The position numbers and the translations under genes were made by a program. The notes below the pieces were generated by a model. That model was not told where the DNA came from. It did no database searches and saw nothing but the letters and a program-made list of their open reading frames with translations. Shown here piece after piece: positions 46,800 through 60,880 of a stretch of 64,000 nt of DNA; the stretch's first letter is position 1, and each line of letters begins with the position of its first letter. This DNA is from Papilionanthe hookeriana x Papilionanthe teres (lineage: Eukaryota; Streptophyta; Magnoliopsida; Asparagales; Orchidaceae): positions 79,487,452 through 79,551,451 of the forward strand of contig CM040424.1 of NCBI GenBank assembly GCA_022702705.1, in the 5' to 3' direction.

Positions 46800-49700
46800 G
46801 TTTTTTTAGTTTTTTTTATTTCTGTCATGTGGTGATTTGGTAAATTTTCAGATCTGGAAGTGTGATTTTCTGTCGTTTTGGTTTTTCATGTTGGATTTTG
46901 AATTAGAGTGGAATGATAATCGGGTAGTGTAGGAGGATGTGCCGATAGAGCTTGGCAAATGAGCAGCAATTTTGTTCTGGGGAGGATATTGAAGTAATAG
47001 CTAACGATCTTTAATTTTTTTTCCCAGTTTTAAGATCTATTTGCTTTTCGGGAAGAGTGAATACGAAAAATTTGGGACTAGGGTAATGGTAACGACGATG
47101 GTGATTGTTGTTTGCTGTTTTGAATGAATCCTTTGCATTGCTATAAGACTTGAAGCATTATTCATATATGTTCTAAGAAGAGTTGAATAATATGTATATA
47201 GGTAGGTTATGCTTTGTTTTGTTATGATCTATTTGGTCCTAGGTTGAGAAGGCATTTTCAATTTTTTCGTGATGAAAACATTAACTCGCTGTTTGATTAC
47301 TTTGGACATGCAGTCTCATTTGATCGGTTTTCCTTGATTTCTTAGCAAAAACTCTCCTGATGGGATTAATCTGTTGAAAATAAACCTTTTGCGGATACCC
47401 ATTGGAGGCTTGTTTTTCATTGTTGCATGATGGCATCACTCGAATTTGGACAGAGTTAGCTGTTTCATGGTTTGGATTTGGTTGTTAAACTTTTTCCCTT
47501 TTCCTTTATTGAGTTGTATTTTTCAAATTAGTTTTTACCATTATTCTAGCACTGGAGATATTTTCTTAGAAGAATCATGCAAACTATGAAGCTCATTCAA
47601 AAAATGAGATGATGGTGGGTCGACAGTCGTCACTTGTGACATGAAAAAAAAATCCATTATTTTCTTGTAACGGGTAGCCCCACTCTATGTTATTATTCTC
47701 TTTTTAATAAATTCTCGTCACTAAATTGTTCTTAACAAGTTTCAGCAATGCCAATAAAATATCAACCATGATTTGTGTCGTTTCAGTTAGTAGGGATCAC
47801 GATGAAGATGATAGGGATAGTTTAATAATGTTGTTTTAAGCTTTTGTTTGTTTTCAAGTCTGAATTTAATAATTTTGTTCATAGAAGTCGTTGTATTATA
47901 TGTTCAATTTCTTGCTGAAGCTTCTGTCACTGTTCAATCTTGAGAAATTCCTTCATGCAGCAATTTATTTGAACAACATGCTATTTGCAATGTTTATTTA
48001 AGGATAAAGCTAATAAATGTCAATACTCATTATTGCAGTTGTTGAATCTCTAACCATTTAACTTATGATATGTTTTCAGCTCTATATATTACCTCATTTC
48101 TAAATTCTGTTTGATAGATAAATAGTAGCCAATTATAGTATGATTTCAACATTTGTATCTTTCTCATTGTCAAATTCTGTTCCTTTAATTAATATATTGA
48201 ATCTCGTGTTTAATTTTTAGGCATAATGAAAACTCACATTGAAATAATCGTGTCTCTTGTATTGCCAGTACCCAAAAGTACTAACCTCTATTGTTCCAAT
48301 TGATGCATACATGTTAATCGCGCAAAAGAGTGAGCACTATAGCCAATAGCTTGGCATAGCACAGCACCTGCATTATTTGGACTACTAGTTGTAATAAAGC
48401 AAAATAGCATGCGCGTGTAGCACACATACATATCACACATGGCTCATGCTACTTCATTTTTTTTTTAAATTATAATAATGAATAAGAGAATTATGCCTGA
48501 GGTTAAACACAACATAAAAATAGTGATTTATTTGCTAACCTTAGCTCTTATGTAAAGTTTTTTATTTTGCCATTTATTTGAAGCAATAAGATGGATTTGT
48601 AGGTAGTAAAAATTTGTGTTGTCTTTCACATGTTGGGTTTTGACCTAATGCTTAGGTTCATATGATAATCTCCTAGATAAAGCACATATGAATGATGTAG
48701 AGTGATCTTTGTTTGTTTTTGAATGACAAATAAGCTGTTCCTAGTTATGGATGCATGTGCCCTTAAGATGAGCTTATTATATGTTTTCCTTAGTTTTTTT
48801 ATTAAAAAAAGAATAAATTTTATTTTTCAATTAATTTTTTTCTTATAATCTAGCTATTTTCCTATAGAGTTTTTTATGACTCATTAAAATATTAATTAAT
48901 TCTCTATTGCCTTTTTTTTTTACTAAAATTATTTGCCTCTTCTTACATGATCCTATTTTATCCTCATGCTTAAGGATATGTGTGCATATGCTATACCTTA
49001 AATTGTGACTATAATCTAACATGAAGATAAATTTTGTCATTTTTTAAAAAAATCAGCATATGTTATGCTCAGTTTCTTATTGATTTTGATTGCTAAATGG
49101 CTCAAAATTTATCTATCTACTTTCCTTTCCCCTTTTAGGCCATTTATGATTTACCGCTTTTTTGTCAATTTGTCATTTGCCATTAAACCTGAACTCTTAA
49201 ATGTATAAACAGAGGAATTGGATAAGGATGACTTCCAAAGGTTAAGTGATGAATTAAAGATATTTGTTAAAAGATTGCGTTATTTTAATTACTTATTCAG
49301 GTTAAGAATGGGTATTTTATCATGTTCACCTCAAATTGATTGAAATTACCCCCTGCTTTTGTTCTTTATCCTCTATTCCCACAATTTATTGCCCTTTACC
49401 TGAGTCGTAGTGTCATACTCTTATGAAATCAATCTAAATTTCATATGATGCTAGTAAAGTTCTAGTAAATTTGCATGGGTCACTAGTGATCATTGTCATT
49501 TACCTTTATATGCTGCACAGATTTAATATATGAATGCGTATGTTCTTTTTATATATTATTGTTTGCATGTTTTGTATTAAATTTTTTACTTACATTGCTA
49601 AATTTTTTAATAAAATTTTCATGAGCTTTTATTGTTTTTCATTATCTTTAAAATACAATAGGTTGAATTATGCCAATACATTGTAACCCGACAGGACTTT

Positions 49701-49985
49701 TACATTATATCACATTATTTTTTATTTAAATTATGATTTGAAATGTTTTACTTTTGCACCCGATGCATCGCACAAATTTTTTGGCAACAAAATAACTGAA
49801 TGTTGACTTTCAAATATTACATGTAATTGTCGTATACATCCAATCACCAAATAATCATACCGAAGCTACTCATTACATCAATGAAGCTAAATCATTCGAG
49901 GAAGTTCCTAAAAGTACAGCTTTTACAAACTAATTCAAAAAACATAAAAGAGTTTTTGAACAACTTTAACTGAATCAGATAGATG
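46800..49985 (+). other. Start of VTT intron 1 (putative)
   Basis: T-rich sequence without frames that match the expected continuation of the VTT protein. It looks like normal plant intron for at least the first 3 kb, with few recognisable transposons. Confidence 0.45.
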
Positions 49986-49987
49986 TA

Positions 49988-50490
49988 GATACTATTCTAC
50001 ACATAATCTACTATAATCACCCCTAAAGAGCAAACTTGAATAATTCTACTATTTAACAAATGGCTAAATCATGATACAACAATCGTGAGACACCGATATG
50101 TATACCTGTACTACTATTATTCATAGTGAATCACATGTGGATATTAATGTGACAAATACTATTCTACACATAATCTGACTATAATCACCCCTAAAAAGAA
50201 AACTAGAATAATTCTACTATTTAACAAATGGCTAAATCATGATACAACAATCGTGAGACACCGATATGGACACCTGTACTACTATTATTCATAGTGAATC
50301 ACATGTGGATATTAATGTGACAAATACTATTCTACACATAATCTGACTATAATCACCCCTAAAGAGAAAACTTGAATAATTCTACTATTTAACAAATGAC
50401 TAAATCATGATACAACAATCGTGAGACACCGATATGTACACCTATACTACTATGATTCATAGTGAATCACATGTGGATATTAATGTGACA
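49988..50490. repeat. 168-bp tandem repeat, 3 copies
   Basis: Three head-to-tail units start at about 49988, 50156 and 50324 (atactattctacacataatc). Anchor words ctactattat at 50111, 50279 and 50447 give an exact 168-bp period. Units differ at only a few positions, so the amplification is recent or homogenised. No coding. Confidence 0.9.
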
Positions 50491-50494
50491 ATTA

Positions 50495-53190
50495 CATGCA
50501 GAATGATGCACATATCCATAAGAATGTTAAGTCAAAATATTAAACAAATGAAATATAGTGCATGTTTATGTTTTTTTCAGATCACAACGGATTCACATGG
50601 CAGAGTATTTCACAAACAAATTAGTATCTCAAAGGATCATGTCAAAATGAGCTAGTGCAAAACTTCATATGCATATAAATCAATTAAATATCATTAAACT
50701 CAAAAAAAACTCGACTCGAATTGTTTGACAATTAGGTATGCCTGGTCTAGACTATCACAACATCGACCAAAGGCCTCCTTATGCGACCTTTTATCTCCCA
50801 TATCATAGATCATGTTTGAAAGACTTGTTAGCTTACCTAAGCTAAAATGAAACTAGGCATCACAAATCTCTATCCCATGACAACCTATACAAATATAATT
50901 GTTGGTGATAATAAGGGATAAAACACAAATAGCATGCTTAAGGTAGGATTGCAATATGTTTTATATTGTCACAACTATAGAAATTAGTTGGGGTAAATTG
51001 GACATTAAATTCAGGTAATGCACATTGAATATAATTAGCATATGTTTGATGGCTTATTTTTTACACTTGAATAGGATCTTGTCCATGTGGCTAGAAATTC
51101 AAACTGCTTCAATCTCCTTTGGTTTCTTGGGATAAGAAATCATGTTCATAAGTACTTTGCTATGTTTTTCATTAAAGTTGGTTGGGAAGACTCGTGCAAA
51201 CGAGCTACAAAAGTAATTCATTGCAATTGATTGAATGCATCAATAAGTTTCGATCCATCAAGCTCTCTCAACTGACTTACAATTAGAATCGACCATGCTG
51301 GTCAACATCCACCCAACCAACACAAATTTGGGCGATAAATACTCATTTTCTCTTGGTTAGTATGTTAGAACCGCCTACCAATTGTGAAGTGGCGTGTCAA
51401 TATGCGATCTCTCTTAATCCTATGATGTGATGCATCATCAGCTATTACCTTCTCGACGACCTTTGGCGCTTTATACAAATTTTTTTAGTTTGATTTATAA
51501 ACGAGCCAAACACAAACAAACATTTGTTCGATTGTTTTCGGCTTATTTTGGCTTGAATTATTTTTTTTTTTAAAAATAATATTTAAATGTTAAAATACTG
51601 GTATCTTTGATATAATATCATAAATTCAGTTTATAATATAAAAAACAAAATTTAGGTGTTAGATATGTACATACATAAGAATTGGGTGGCATGCATGTAT
51701 ATGCTCTTAGAATTTTTCCAAAGGCTTCCTTATCTGCATTTATTTTCTTCATTTAGGCATTAGATATGTAAATACGTAATAACTGGGTGGTGTGTATGTA
51801 AGTGCCCATAGAATTTTTTATGAATGCTGTTTAAAAAAAATGAAGCACACACACCAAAAATCATACAACTACACGCGGCTTTGTTGAAGTGCTTTAAAAT
51901 GAAAATTTATTACCTAACTTTAATAATGTTATTTTGATTTATTAAATTTTAATAAATTATTATTTTGATTTGAACACAAGCTGAAACAAATCAATAATAT
52001 CCAATCAAGCTGAACACGAACATGTTTTTTGGCGAACTATTTTGAACAAGAGCTTATTTTAAGCCAAAAAAATTTTAAATGAGTCGAACATGAAAACTCA
52101 TTGGGCTCGCTCAAGCTCGGCTTGTTTGCACCCTGATTATAATGGTTGTAGGTGAAAATTGTTGAACATGTCTACATCATATTATAAGCTCTCTCTCCCT
52201 CTCTCGCCACCTCTCACTTTTTTGCTTCTTAATCCATATCCCATACATGACATCCTCTCTTGTTAATCTAAGTAAGTTTGCTCTGCAGCTCCACACATCT
52301 CCTAAAGTATGAGGTTGTCCAAGCCCAAAGCCCTATTCACACTTGATTAATGAATTTTGTGCGTTGGAGTTGATGATTTTTGCATATTAACAATATGCCT
52401 GTCATGCAGATTATATAAATCATTATGTTATTGAAACTAATCATACAATATGAGATTTAAACTCTATTATCAAGTGAATGCATGCTCATATTCATATGTT
52501 AGGACCTACAACTTCTAATTGATGTAAAATAATCATGCAACATAGCTTGATTAAATGACTTTGAAGCTATATAAAACTAATTTATGGAAGCATGAAAGGC
52601 TTTCGAAACCAACCAAAAGTACAACGACAACAAGCATTTATCCTACTAAGTGGGGTCGGTTACATGAATCCTTTTGCTCCCTTGTGTCCTATTGAGGGTC
52701 ATATTTTCATTTCGTTCTAATAAATTAAGATCATTTTTTGAAGTTAAAAAAGCAAAAAGACAAACACTAGTTTCTTAGTCATCATGCCTAGACCCTAAAA
52801 TTTTTAATCAACATCAATGTAGTGCTTAAAATGATTATTATTTTTGTTATTTTTATTATTAATGTGGTTGTTATTATTGTTATTGTTGTTCTTATTGACC
52901 CTAATTTTTGGAAGAGTTAGTTAATTTAGGTTGTTTGCATCATTTGGACTAAATTCCTCAAAATCTATGGTTAATTATGCTAAAATCTAATTCAACTCAA
53001 ATTTATCAGAATTGTTCCAAAAAATTGACGATGCATGGTTTCATTCAATTAGCAAAAAGTTTGGGTAAAATCATAACTACCATAAGGGTTTTGATTTTCA
53101 AGGAATTTATACAAAAATTAACTAAATCTATGAGATAGATGAGATATTCTCATCACAACCAAGATGATGAAATGAAATATGAAGGAAATG
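50495..53190. other. AT-rich stretch with interspersed repeat pieces
   Basis: Holds a diverged GAGCCGAACACGA-type repeat (51485-52137; ends gctcgctcaagctcggcttg), two half copies of the fold-back MITE (51640-51820) and the RTE 3' end at 52618-52745. No gene or VTT exon identified. Confidence 0.45.
52618..52745 (-). mobile_element. 3' end of an RTE-type LINE (relic)
   Basis: On the minus strand it ends gattcatgtaaccgacccc then acttagtaggataaatgc and a decayed (GTT)n tail, the third copy of the RTE 3' end in the window. Confidence 0.65.
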
Positions 53191-53689
53191 NNNNNNNNNN
53201 NNNNNNNNNNNNNNNNNNNNNNNNNNNNNNNNNNNNNNNNNNNNNNNNNNNNNNNNNNNNNNNNNNNNNNNNNNNNNNNNNNNNNNNNNNNNNNNNNNNN
53301 NNNNNNNNNNNNNNNNNNNNNNNNNNNNNNNNNNNNNNNNNNNNNNNNNNNNNNNNNNNNNNNNNNNNNNNNNNNNNNNNNNNNNNNNNNNNNNNNNNNN
53401 NNNNNNNNNNNNNNNNNNNNNNNNNNNNNNNNNNNNNNNNNNNNNNNNNNNNNNNNNNNNNNNNNNNNNNNNNNNNNNNNNNNNNNNNNNNNNNNNNNNN
53501 NNNNNNNNNNNNNNNNNNNNNNNNNNNNNNNNNNNNNNNNNNNNNNNNNNNNNNNNNNNNNNNNNNNNNNNNNNNNNNNNNNNNNNNNNNNNNNNNNNNN
53601 NNNNNNNNNNNNNNNNNNNNNNNNNNNNNNNNNNNNNNNNNNNNNNNNNNNNNNNNNNNNNNNNNNNNNNNNNNNNNNNNNNNNNNNNN
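53191..53689. other. Assembly gap
   Basis: A run of N of about 500. Copy B of the duplication begins at the first base after it. Frames drawn across the gap have no meaning. Confidence 1.
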
Positions 53690-53739
53690 TAACGTAATCC
53701 CACATTTATGATGTTTAAATACTTGGTGATATGTGATTC

Positions 53740-54541
53740 TACTGTGAATAGGGCTGGCTGTCAAAAAAGTTCATTGTTGTACGTAATGGTATAAATATTG
53801 ATCCAATCTGAACCAAATCGAGTTTCGATCAAGCCATTAAATCGCTTTCGGAAGGTTTCTGAACATATTTGGAAGTTCAAATGGATGTCAAAGCTGGCGA
53901 ACTTATAGTCCAATAGAGCGTCTCGATAAGTCGAAAGCAACGAGCTAAAGATCATTCAATTTTGAAATCATTGAGACACTTAAATTTCCATCAAGTTTGA
54001 TCGAGGAAAGCGCTCTAAGCCGCCCGATCAAAGTGGTTCATATTCGTACATTAATTACATCATGAACTTTATAAATAGAGCATCATTCATCTCATGAACG
54101 GGGAAGAGAGCTTGAGACTTAAGGATGAGCTTAAAGTTTTGAGAAAGAGTTGAAGTCTAACATCACTCCTACCGCCGTTGATAACTGCCAACCACCGCAG
54201 ACTGTCACCGACCACCATCAACTGCCGCTGACACCATCAACTACCATTCATCGACTCCTTGCCGCAAGTTTATCTGCATATTGATTTTGTAATTTGGAAG
54301 ATTTTGAAACTTTTTTTCACATGTGAGATAAGAGGTCTTTGTAATCAAATTATAGTAGATTTTTACAACTGAGTCAGACCCGTGGTTTTTCCATTTATGG
54401 GGTTTCCACATAAAAACTTATGGTGTCACTACTAATTGTTTTCTCTTTTCTAAATATGTGTTGAAACTTGATACCACTCTAAGACTATAATATATTACTC
54501 TACTACTGTGAATTGTCTAGCACACATCAATATGTATGTAT

Positions 54542-54588
<47 letters not shown>

Positions 54589-54592
54589 TGCA
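53740..54592 (+). mobile_element. LTR-like repeat, copy 4, with (TA)n array at its end
   Basis: The counterpart of 8165-9054, with the same order of landmarks including the tataaatagagcatc TATA segment. About 10% different from copy 1 over 160 aligned bases. The TA array is at 54545-54592. Confidence 0.45.
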
Positions 54593-54594
54593 CT

Positions 54595-57500
54595 TTACGA
54601 CCTATCCTCGGGTCTCTCTATGCATTTTTTATATAAATTTTGTTTGCTGTTGAGAGAACTTTGGAGGATCAAGTTTTCAGAAGGTAGATTAGATTGTAAA
54701 TAAGACACTGCTCAAGATTTCGTCCTCATTTTGTGAAGACTTTTTGATCGAGGGTTCGAGGTTTCTCATAAGTACAAGCCTCTGTGTTTAACTACTTATG
54801 GTGTCATGAGAGTACGTATTTTCAATTAAGGCTAGTCATTAAGGATTGAACATTTAACATATAGTAGCAACATGCATAGAATTAAGTTATCAAATTTATC
54901 ACCCGAAGCTTAAAATGAATGGTGGGAAATTGAAGATGAGACCTGATCAAGATCTCATGATTCATTTATCGTGGGTCGTCGTGGTCTTTGATCTACTTAG
55001 TCAAAGAAGGTAGTCGACCCAACATGGTTGAAGAATTCTTGTCAGCAGCAATGAGCTAAGCGTCCTAGGTATCATTGTAGATATGGGGTGGATGTTTATC
55101 TAAGAGAATAAATTTTTGTCAACCTTAGCTAACAAAAGGCTTTATGTCAATCAATTATAACCTAATGATTTACAACTCAAATGGTAGAAAGTCGTTAGGT
55201 AATATATGTGTTGTGGTCATGACCATAATAAAATTGTGTCATTTGGCGGTAACAACCAGCTCAAATGACTCTAGTCTTAACCACTACTTTGTGGCGTCAT
55301 TTTGTGACAAAACCACGCAGACAAATGACTCAGGTTACGTCTCCTTATTGACATGTAATTACTTTGGTTGTGAATATAAGGATACACTTAATATGACATT
55401 AGTTCTTTGTGAGCTGAAGTAAATCAAAAATTTGTCGCCCACGACAACCTGTTGCAGATGACGGATGGAGTTTACTTTTTTTTTGCTTTTAAATGATTGA
55501 ATTTTACTAACATTATGATTGGTTATTTTGAAAATCTTGATTTTAAAGATTATAACATCCGATTGAAATATTCTATCAACCTGGCAATCGTGAGAAAATT
55601 ATTTATCCTTAAAATCTATCAAACTATCCCGCTCACAAAGAATTGGGACCAATAATTAAAATAATTAAATTCTAAATAAACTTTGAAACAAAATTTTAAA
55701 ATAGACCACTCCAGTTGAAATACATTACGATAATACGTTACGATAATACATTACTCTACTACTGTGAATTGGCGATTCATTTGATTATGCACTTTTTATA
55801 GTATAAGAATAGAGCAGATTCAAATCCAATATTCTACATCTATTTTATTTAATTAATTAAAATGAGTCAATTTCGAGCAAAACAAAAGCCGAACAAGAGC
55901 AAGAATATGCAAAATCGAGCCGAACACAAACACACTATTTATGAGTAATTTCCAACATGAGCCAATTTCAAAATATGCAATTTTGAACGTGCCGAACATG
56001 AGCCAAATCCGAGCTCGCTCAAACTTGGATCCTCTACAACCCTAACTACAAGTTACAAAATATTGAAGCCGTTGCTACTATATTACACATTAATTAGCAG
56101 TGATTTAAACTATCAAGTAGCCACATAAACATATTTTCATTATGGAGTTCAAGGCTTAAGAAAACTCACTCCGAAGCCTCTCATAAAATATCTAACTCAT
56201 TTGATTACAAACATAAATATAACATCTGATAATAGTTATAAAAGAGTTGTTTTGTATCATAAAATTTTTCCCAAATTTATTTTCAGTCCAAGCATATATT
56301 TTATTTTGAATTAAGTATTTTAATTTATAATTTTGAACTGTATCATAACCGTATGTAGTATTTTTTCGAGAGAAGAAAATATTACGTGTGTAATCCGCAC
56401 GTCATAACTTAAGTCGAGAGGAAGCCGCTATAAACTTCTAGGTAGTATATATATTATGGATAAAAGTGAACAAAATGCTAACAGAAAAGGCATGATTTTA
56501 TTAATGTTTTCCTTAACTAACAGGTTATGTTCCACACGGATCATATATAATAACAAGCCTTTAAGTTGAACTAATGTCAGCCACATGGACTAAGTGATTC
56601 TTCTATTCAAATAATTGCATTAAATGAGGATTATTGCTTGTCCAATACCTCGTAGAGAACCAATTTGAGTGACAAAAAAGAAAGAGAAGTTTGTGGAATC
56701 AACTGTGTATTGTCTTTATTTGAAGGGGTAGGGAGGTCTTGTAAGTTTCCCCCCTCTCTTTGATTCAAAGATTGATGGTTTTTTATTGTTTATTGGAACA
56801 CTCATATAAGGTTGAAGTCAATGAAATCATTTATACATGAGCTTTAGGATGTGGAGGGGGAGGCTACAAGTCTTTGGAGCACCAAGTCCATTATAGAAAT
56901 GGACATGCAAGATGTGAATTGTTCTGACACGAGATAATGCACAAAATTTTTAAGTGGAGGAGTAGGAGCTTGAATACAAGACCTCAAACATATAGAAGTG
57001 TTTTGTGAGGAAATTGAAAATTGCGGAAACACAGATTTGAGAGGTCTGAAGTGAAATCTAGAACAACATAATGTAAGAAAAATAAAGCTAGAGGACCAAA
57101 ATTTAACTTGTAAAAATATGAGAAGGGGGAAAGACCACTGAGCAACACTACATCAAGAAATTCACTATATATGAAGATATAAGAGAAATGTATATATTGC
57201 ACGGTACTCAAGTCTCTCTTTACTCGTGAAATCAAGAAAACACTTCAGACGCTTCACCTCTCTCTTTTCAAGCATAAGAGATTATGAAATCTTTCGTATG
57301 AGCATAAAAATTCACAGAGAAACGAAAGAATTAAAGTACTTAACAACTAGAAACAGTATTTGGCACCTAAGCGCTAGTCCTGAACATTGGGTTGACTGGT
57401 ACTCGAGTTTAGAGAACAAACTAGATGTGGTTGCTCCACCTATGCACCAAATTTCCTTGCTCTCAGTTTCAAGAAGTGTCTTGCTGTGGATCTAAGCGCC

Positions 57501-57720
57501 ACTCCAAGTGTCAAGTTTCTCATCACATTGTTCTCGAGGCTAGAACGATTGTTTTATTTTCAAACAATCAGGCTTCATATGCATAACAATCTCACACTTG
57601 AATAATGGTTACAATCGATTCCTCTCCTCAAAATATGTATTATATTTATAGTAAAGTATTGTAATGTCGCTCAAATTCAGTCTCAACTTTCCTCTACGCT
57701 AACTGAAGCCAAGCATAGCT
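54595..57720. other. Non-coding part of copy B including the conserved segment
   Basis: Matches 9060-12240. The segment 56041-57060 is the near-identical (about 2% different) partner of 10500-11530. The Copia LTR-like part (57300-57600) is strongly diverged and shortened by about 70 bp relative to copy A. No gene supported. Confidence 0.5.
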
Positions 57721-60700
57721 TCAGTTTCTCATTTATAACAACCTTGGTCAACTTATTTGTGGTATTATGAGATGTATGTATCTTCTACAAAGATAATTGA
57801 TTATCTTCTAGGAGTGAACGTATAAAGTGATATCTTAGCTGCATGTGCTTCATTTTGACATGAAAAGTCATACTATTTGGTAGACAAATAATAGTCATAC
57901 TCCTTGCTCAGTTCTACCATGAAGCCCTGCAGCCAACTCATATCCTTGCTAGCTTTAGTGATATCAATGTATTCAAATTCTATAGTAGAAATTACAATTC
58001 TCTCTTATAACCCGGAAACCTAACTCACTATTGTGTTTCTCAAAATGAATATATTGCATGTTGTACTTTTTCTACCATAAATATCTCTTATTAGATATGA
58101 ATCTACATATCTTAGTAGATTAATCCATGCATTTTCAAAACAAAGTTCTTTGTTGACTGTTCCTCTCAAGTATCCGAGAATCTACTTCCCCGCCTCCCAA
58201 TGATGTTTACCTAGATTACTCACGTATTTACTGATCACTCCCACTGCATGTACAATATTTGAACTTGTACATATCATTGCATACATTAAACTTTCAGTTG
58301 TTGAAGCATAAGAAGTTCTTCTCATTTGTACTTGCTCTGCTCTAGACTTAGGTGATTTTTTTTGGAAGCTTAGAGTGACTACCTAAGAGGTGTTGCCTCA
58401 ATCACGTTGAACCTATGTAAGAAATTCTCAATATATTTTTCTTGAGATAACCTTATATATAATACATGTACTCTCCTCCCTGCTGATTCTCATATTAACA
58501 TTTTTTTGGGTGAACCTAAATTCTTCATTTAAGAAAAGCTTAATAATTGTTCATTCAAGTCCTCCATATTCTTCACATTTATTCCTACAATTAGCATATC
58601 ATCCACATACAAAAGAAACATTATATAATAATTAACATATTATTTAATAAATAAAAATTGATCTAATCGGTGCTTCATTTATCTATTGTCCGACATAACC
58701 CTTTTAAATCTCTTGTACTACTACCAAGATGTCTAATTCAAAATCATAAGAACTCTAATTCAGTTTGTGGACACTATCTTCTTTTCTTAGAGCTTCATAT
58801 CATCGTAGCAACATCATATACAATACCTCTTCTAAGTCATCATGAAAGAAAGTTGTTTTCACATCCATCTATTCTAGATGTACATATTTCTTTTCTACTA
58901 AGCTCAACACAACTCATATAGCTAACATCTTCACTAAATAAGCAAATATCTCAATGTAGTCCACTCCTTCCTTTTGCTGACACCCTTTTAAACAAGATTC
59001 ACCTTATAGTACATAACAGCATCTGGCTCCTCTTTTAGATTGTTAATATACTTGTTATGCAGTGTCATTTTGTCTTCTAGTAATTCAGTCAAATCACGTG
59101 TCTGATTTGACCTCACACTATGGGAAACTGTGAATTAGCATTAGAATATTTTTGACACTAAATTAGTGACCGATTTGCCTGCACTTAACGTCACCCGCGG
59201 TCCCGCTCCCAAAAAGAGTCGATGCAAATGCGGTGCGTCGAGTGGAAGACACCATTATGCTGCTATGGTGTTCGATTAGTGCCAGTTACGTCCGACGTTA
59301 AACTTAATTATTAGCATCGGCATTAGCGAGGTAGCCCATGGTTTAATAGGGGAATCCCTAGGACTCTAGATTTCATAGGTGACTTAAGTCGGTTTCACCT
59401 ATAGAAATTCACCTCGGGCTTCTAAATGTTTCAACCCTCATCATCACAACCAATAGTTGAGAATTTAGACTTATCCTTATGAAACTCTAAGTGAATGTAG
59501 ATTTTGTTTGACATTCAAAGTGGGTGGGTTCCATGTCTAGGCATCTAAGAATGTCATTATGAAAGCCTAAGGCTAGATCCTAGGCTTCTATGTAGAGAAA
59601 AAAAGTCCTCGCTAAAGTGAGGTCAACAACGTCAGATTAGTGTCAGAATATTCTGACACAATAGCCAACACAACATTTGATACATGTCGTTGTTAAATTG
59701 ACGCAATAGCATCCAAACAGTTTGATTCTAATTAGCGTCGAATATGACATATGTTAATTAGCGTCGACCATGTTCGACGTTAATTAGTGTCTGACATATA
59801 TGACATTATTGCACCGTTGAACCAGCAGGTTGTATGTTCAACGAAATTTTTTGGTGGATTGTTTAAGATGATAATTTAGATGCAAATTAAAATCCGATGC
59901 TAATGTCGATGCAAAATCAAATAGTGATGCTCGTTTTAATATAAAAAATATAACAGTAATCTGACGCAAATTTACTTTAGTGTTGGAAAATGAATTGATT
60001 AGCGTCGGAAATGTTCGACGCTAATCAGGCATTTTCCGTTAGTATTAGTGACTCTACCTCGCCATCCATGATAAAGTCTCACTCTTTTTAGTCTTCAACT
60101 TAAGTAGCCTTTTCGTAGCACTCTCGTTCACTATCATCAGTCAGCAACAAAATAATACAAAGAAGGAAAATATATTTGTAGCAATCACATGATTTTCTTA
60201 GGCCTCCTAACTTCAATAGCATGTGGCTGAGGAACTTTTCGCCCTTTATTAAATTAAGCATATTTCCTTTCTCCATCTTCTTAATCACCATTTCCTTCTA
60301 CCTCAACATAATTGAAGGAATCTTCAGAAGTAACTCATGAACAATCATCAGTATTTTTTTTGCCTTTGTACATCTCCATTTCATTGAAAGTAACATCCCT
60401 ACTCCTAATAAATTTTTTATTTTTAGTACCAAAACCTGTATCTATATTTATCTGAGCCATACCCAGTGAAAAAGCACTTAACAGATTTTGAATTACGTTT
60501 ACTCATGTAACTTGTATCAATGTGAACCAAATACTTTGGGGTGAGATAAATTTATTTATGTACCACTCCAGAATTCTTCAAATAAGCATTCGTTCAAAGA
60601 TACTGATGGACCATGATAGATTAGATAAATTGAGGTGTTCACTGTTTTTGACAAAAAATATTTTGACAAGCTTTCATGCATCTCATACACTTGGCACACT

Positions 60701-60880
60701 CTGTGATGATTCCATTCATGCATTCAACCACACTATTTTAGTGTGGTATTATTGGATCTGTGAACTCATGCATGGTTCCCTTGAAGCATAATAACTTAAG
60801 AACCTTATATCATGTACTCGTCACAATTATCTGATATGGACATTTCAATTTTAAGCATGTATTATCCTTAACCATATGAT
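57720..60880 (-). pseudogene. Ty1/Copia pol relic, copy B
   Basis: Same domain order as in copy A: integrase tail near 60.8-60.4 kb, RT near 58.9-58.5 kb (about 58958 holds the empty site of the LTR element), RNase H near 58.0-57.75 kb with a deletion of about 30 bp next to the catalytic-region relic. Interrupted by the CACTA element only. Confidence 0.8.
59116..60044. mobile_element. Non-autonomous CACTA element, copy B
   Basis: The counterpart of 15614-16540, 929 bp. The left terminus cacta is intact; the right terminus has mutated from tagtg to tagta, and the left flank is now tca against tta on the right. Subterminal ttagcgtc/gacgctaa words are kept (for example gttcgacgctaatc near 60012). 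Confidence 0.82.

Noticed and set aside
53118..53764. Frames of 170-200 aa on both strands
   Set aside because: They consist almost wholly of N from the assembly gap.
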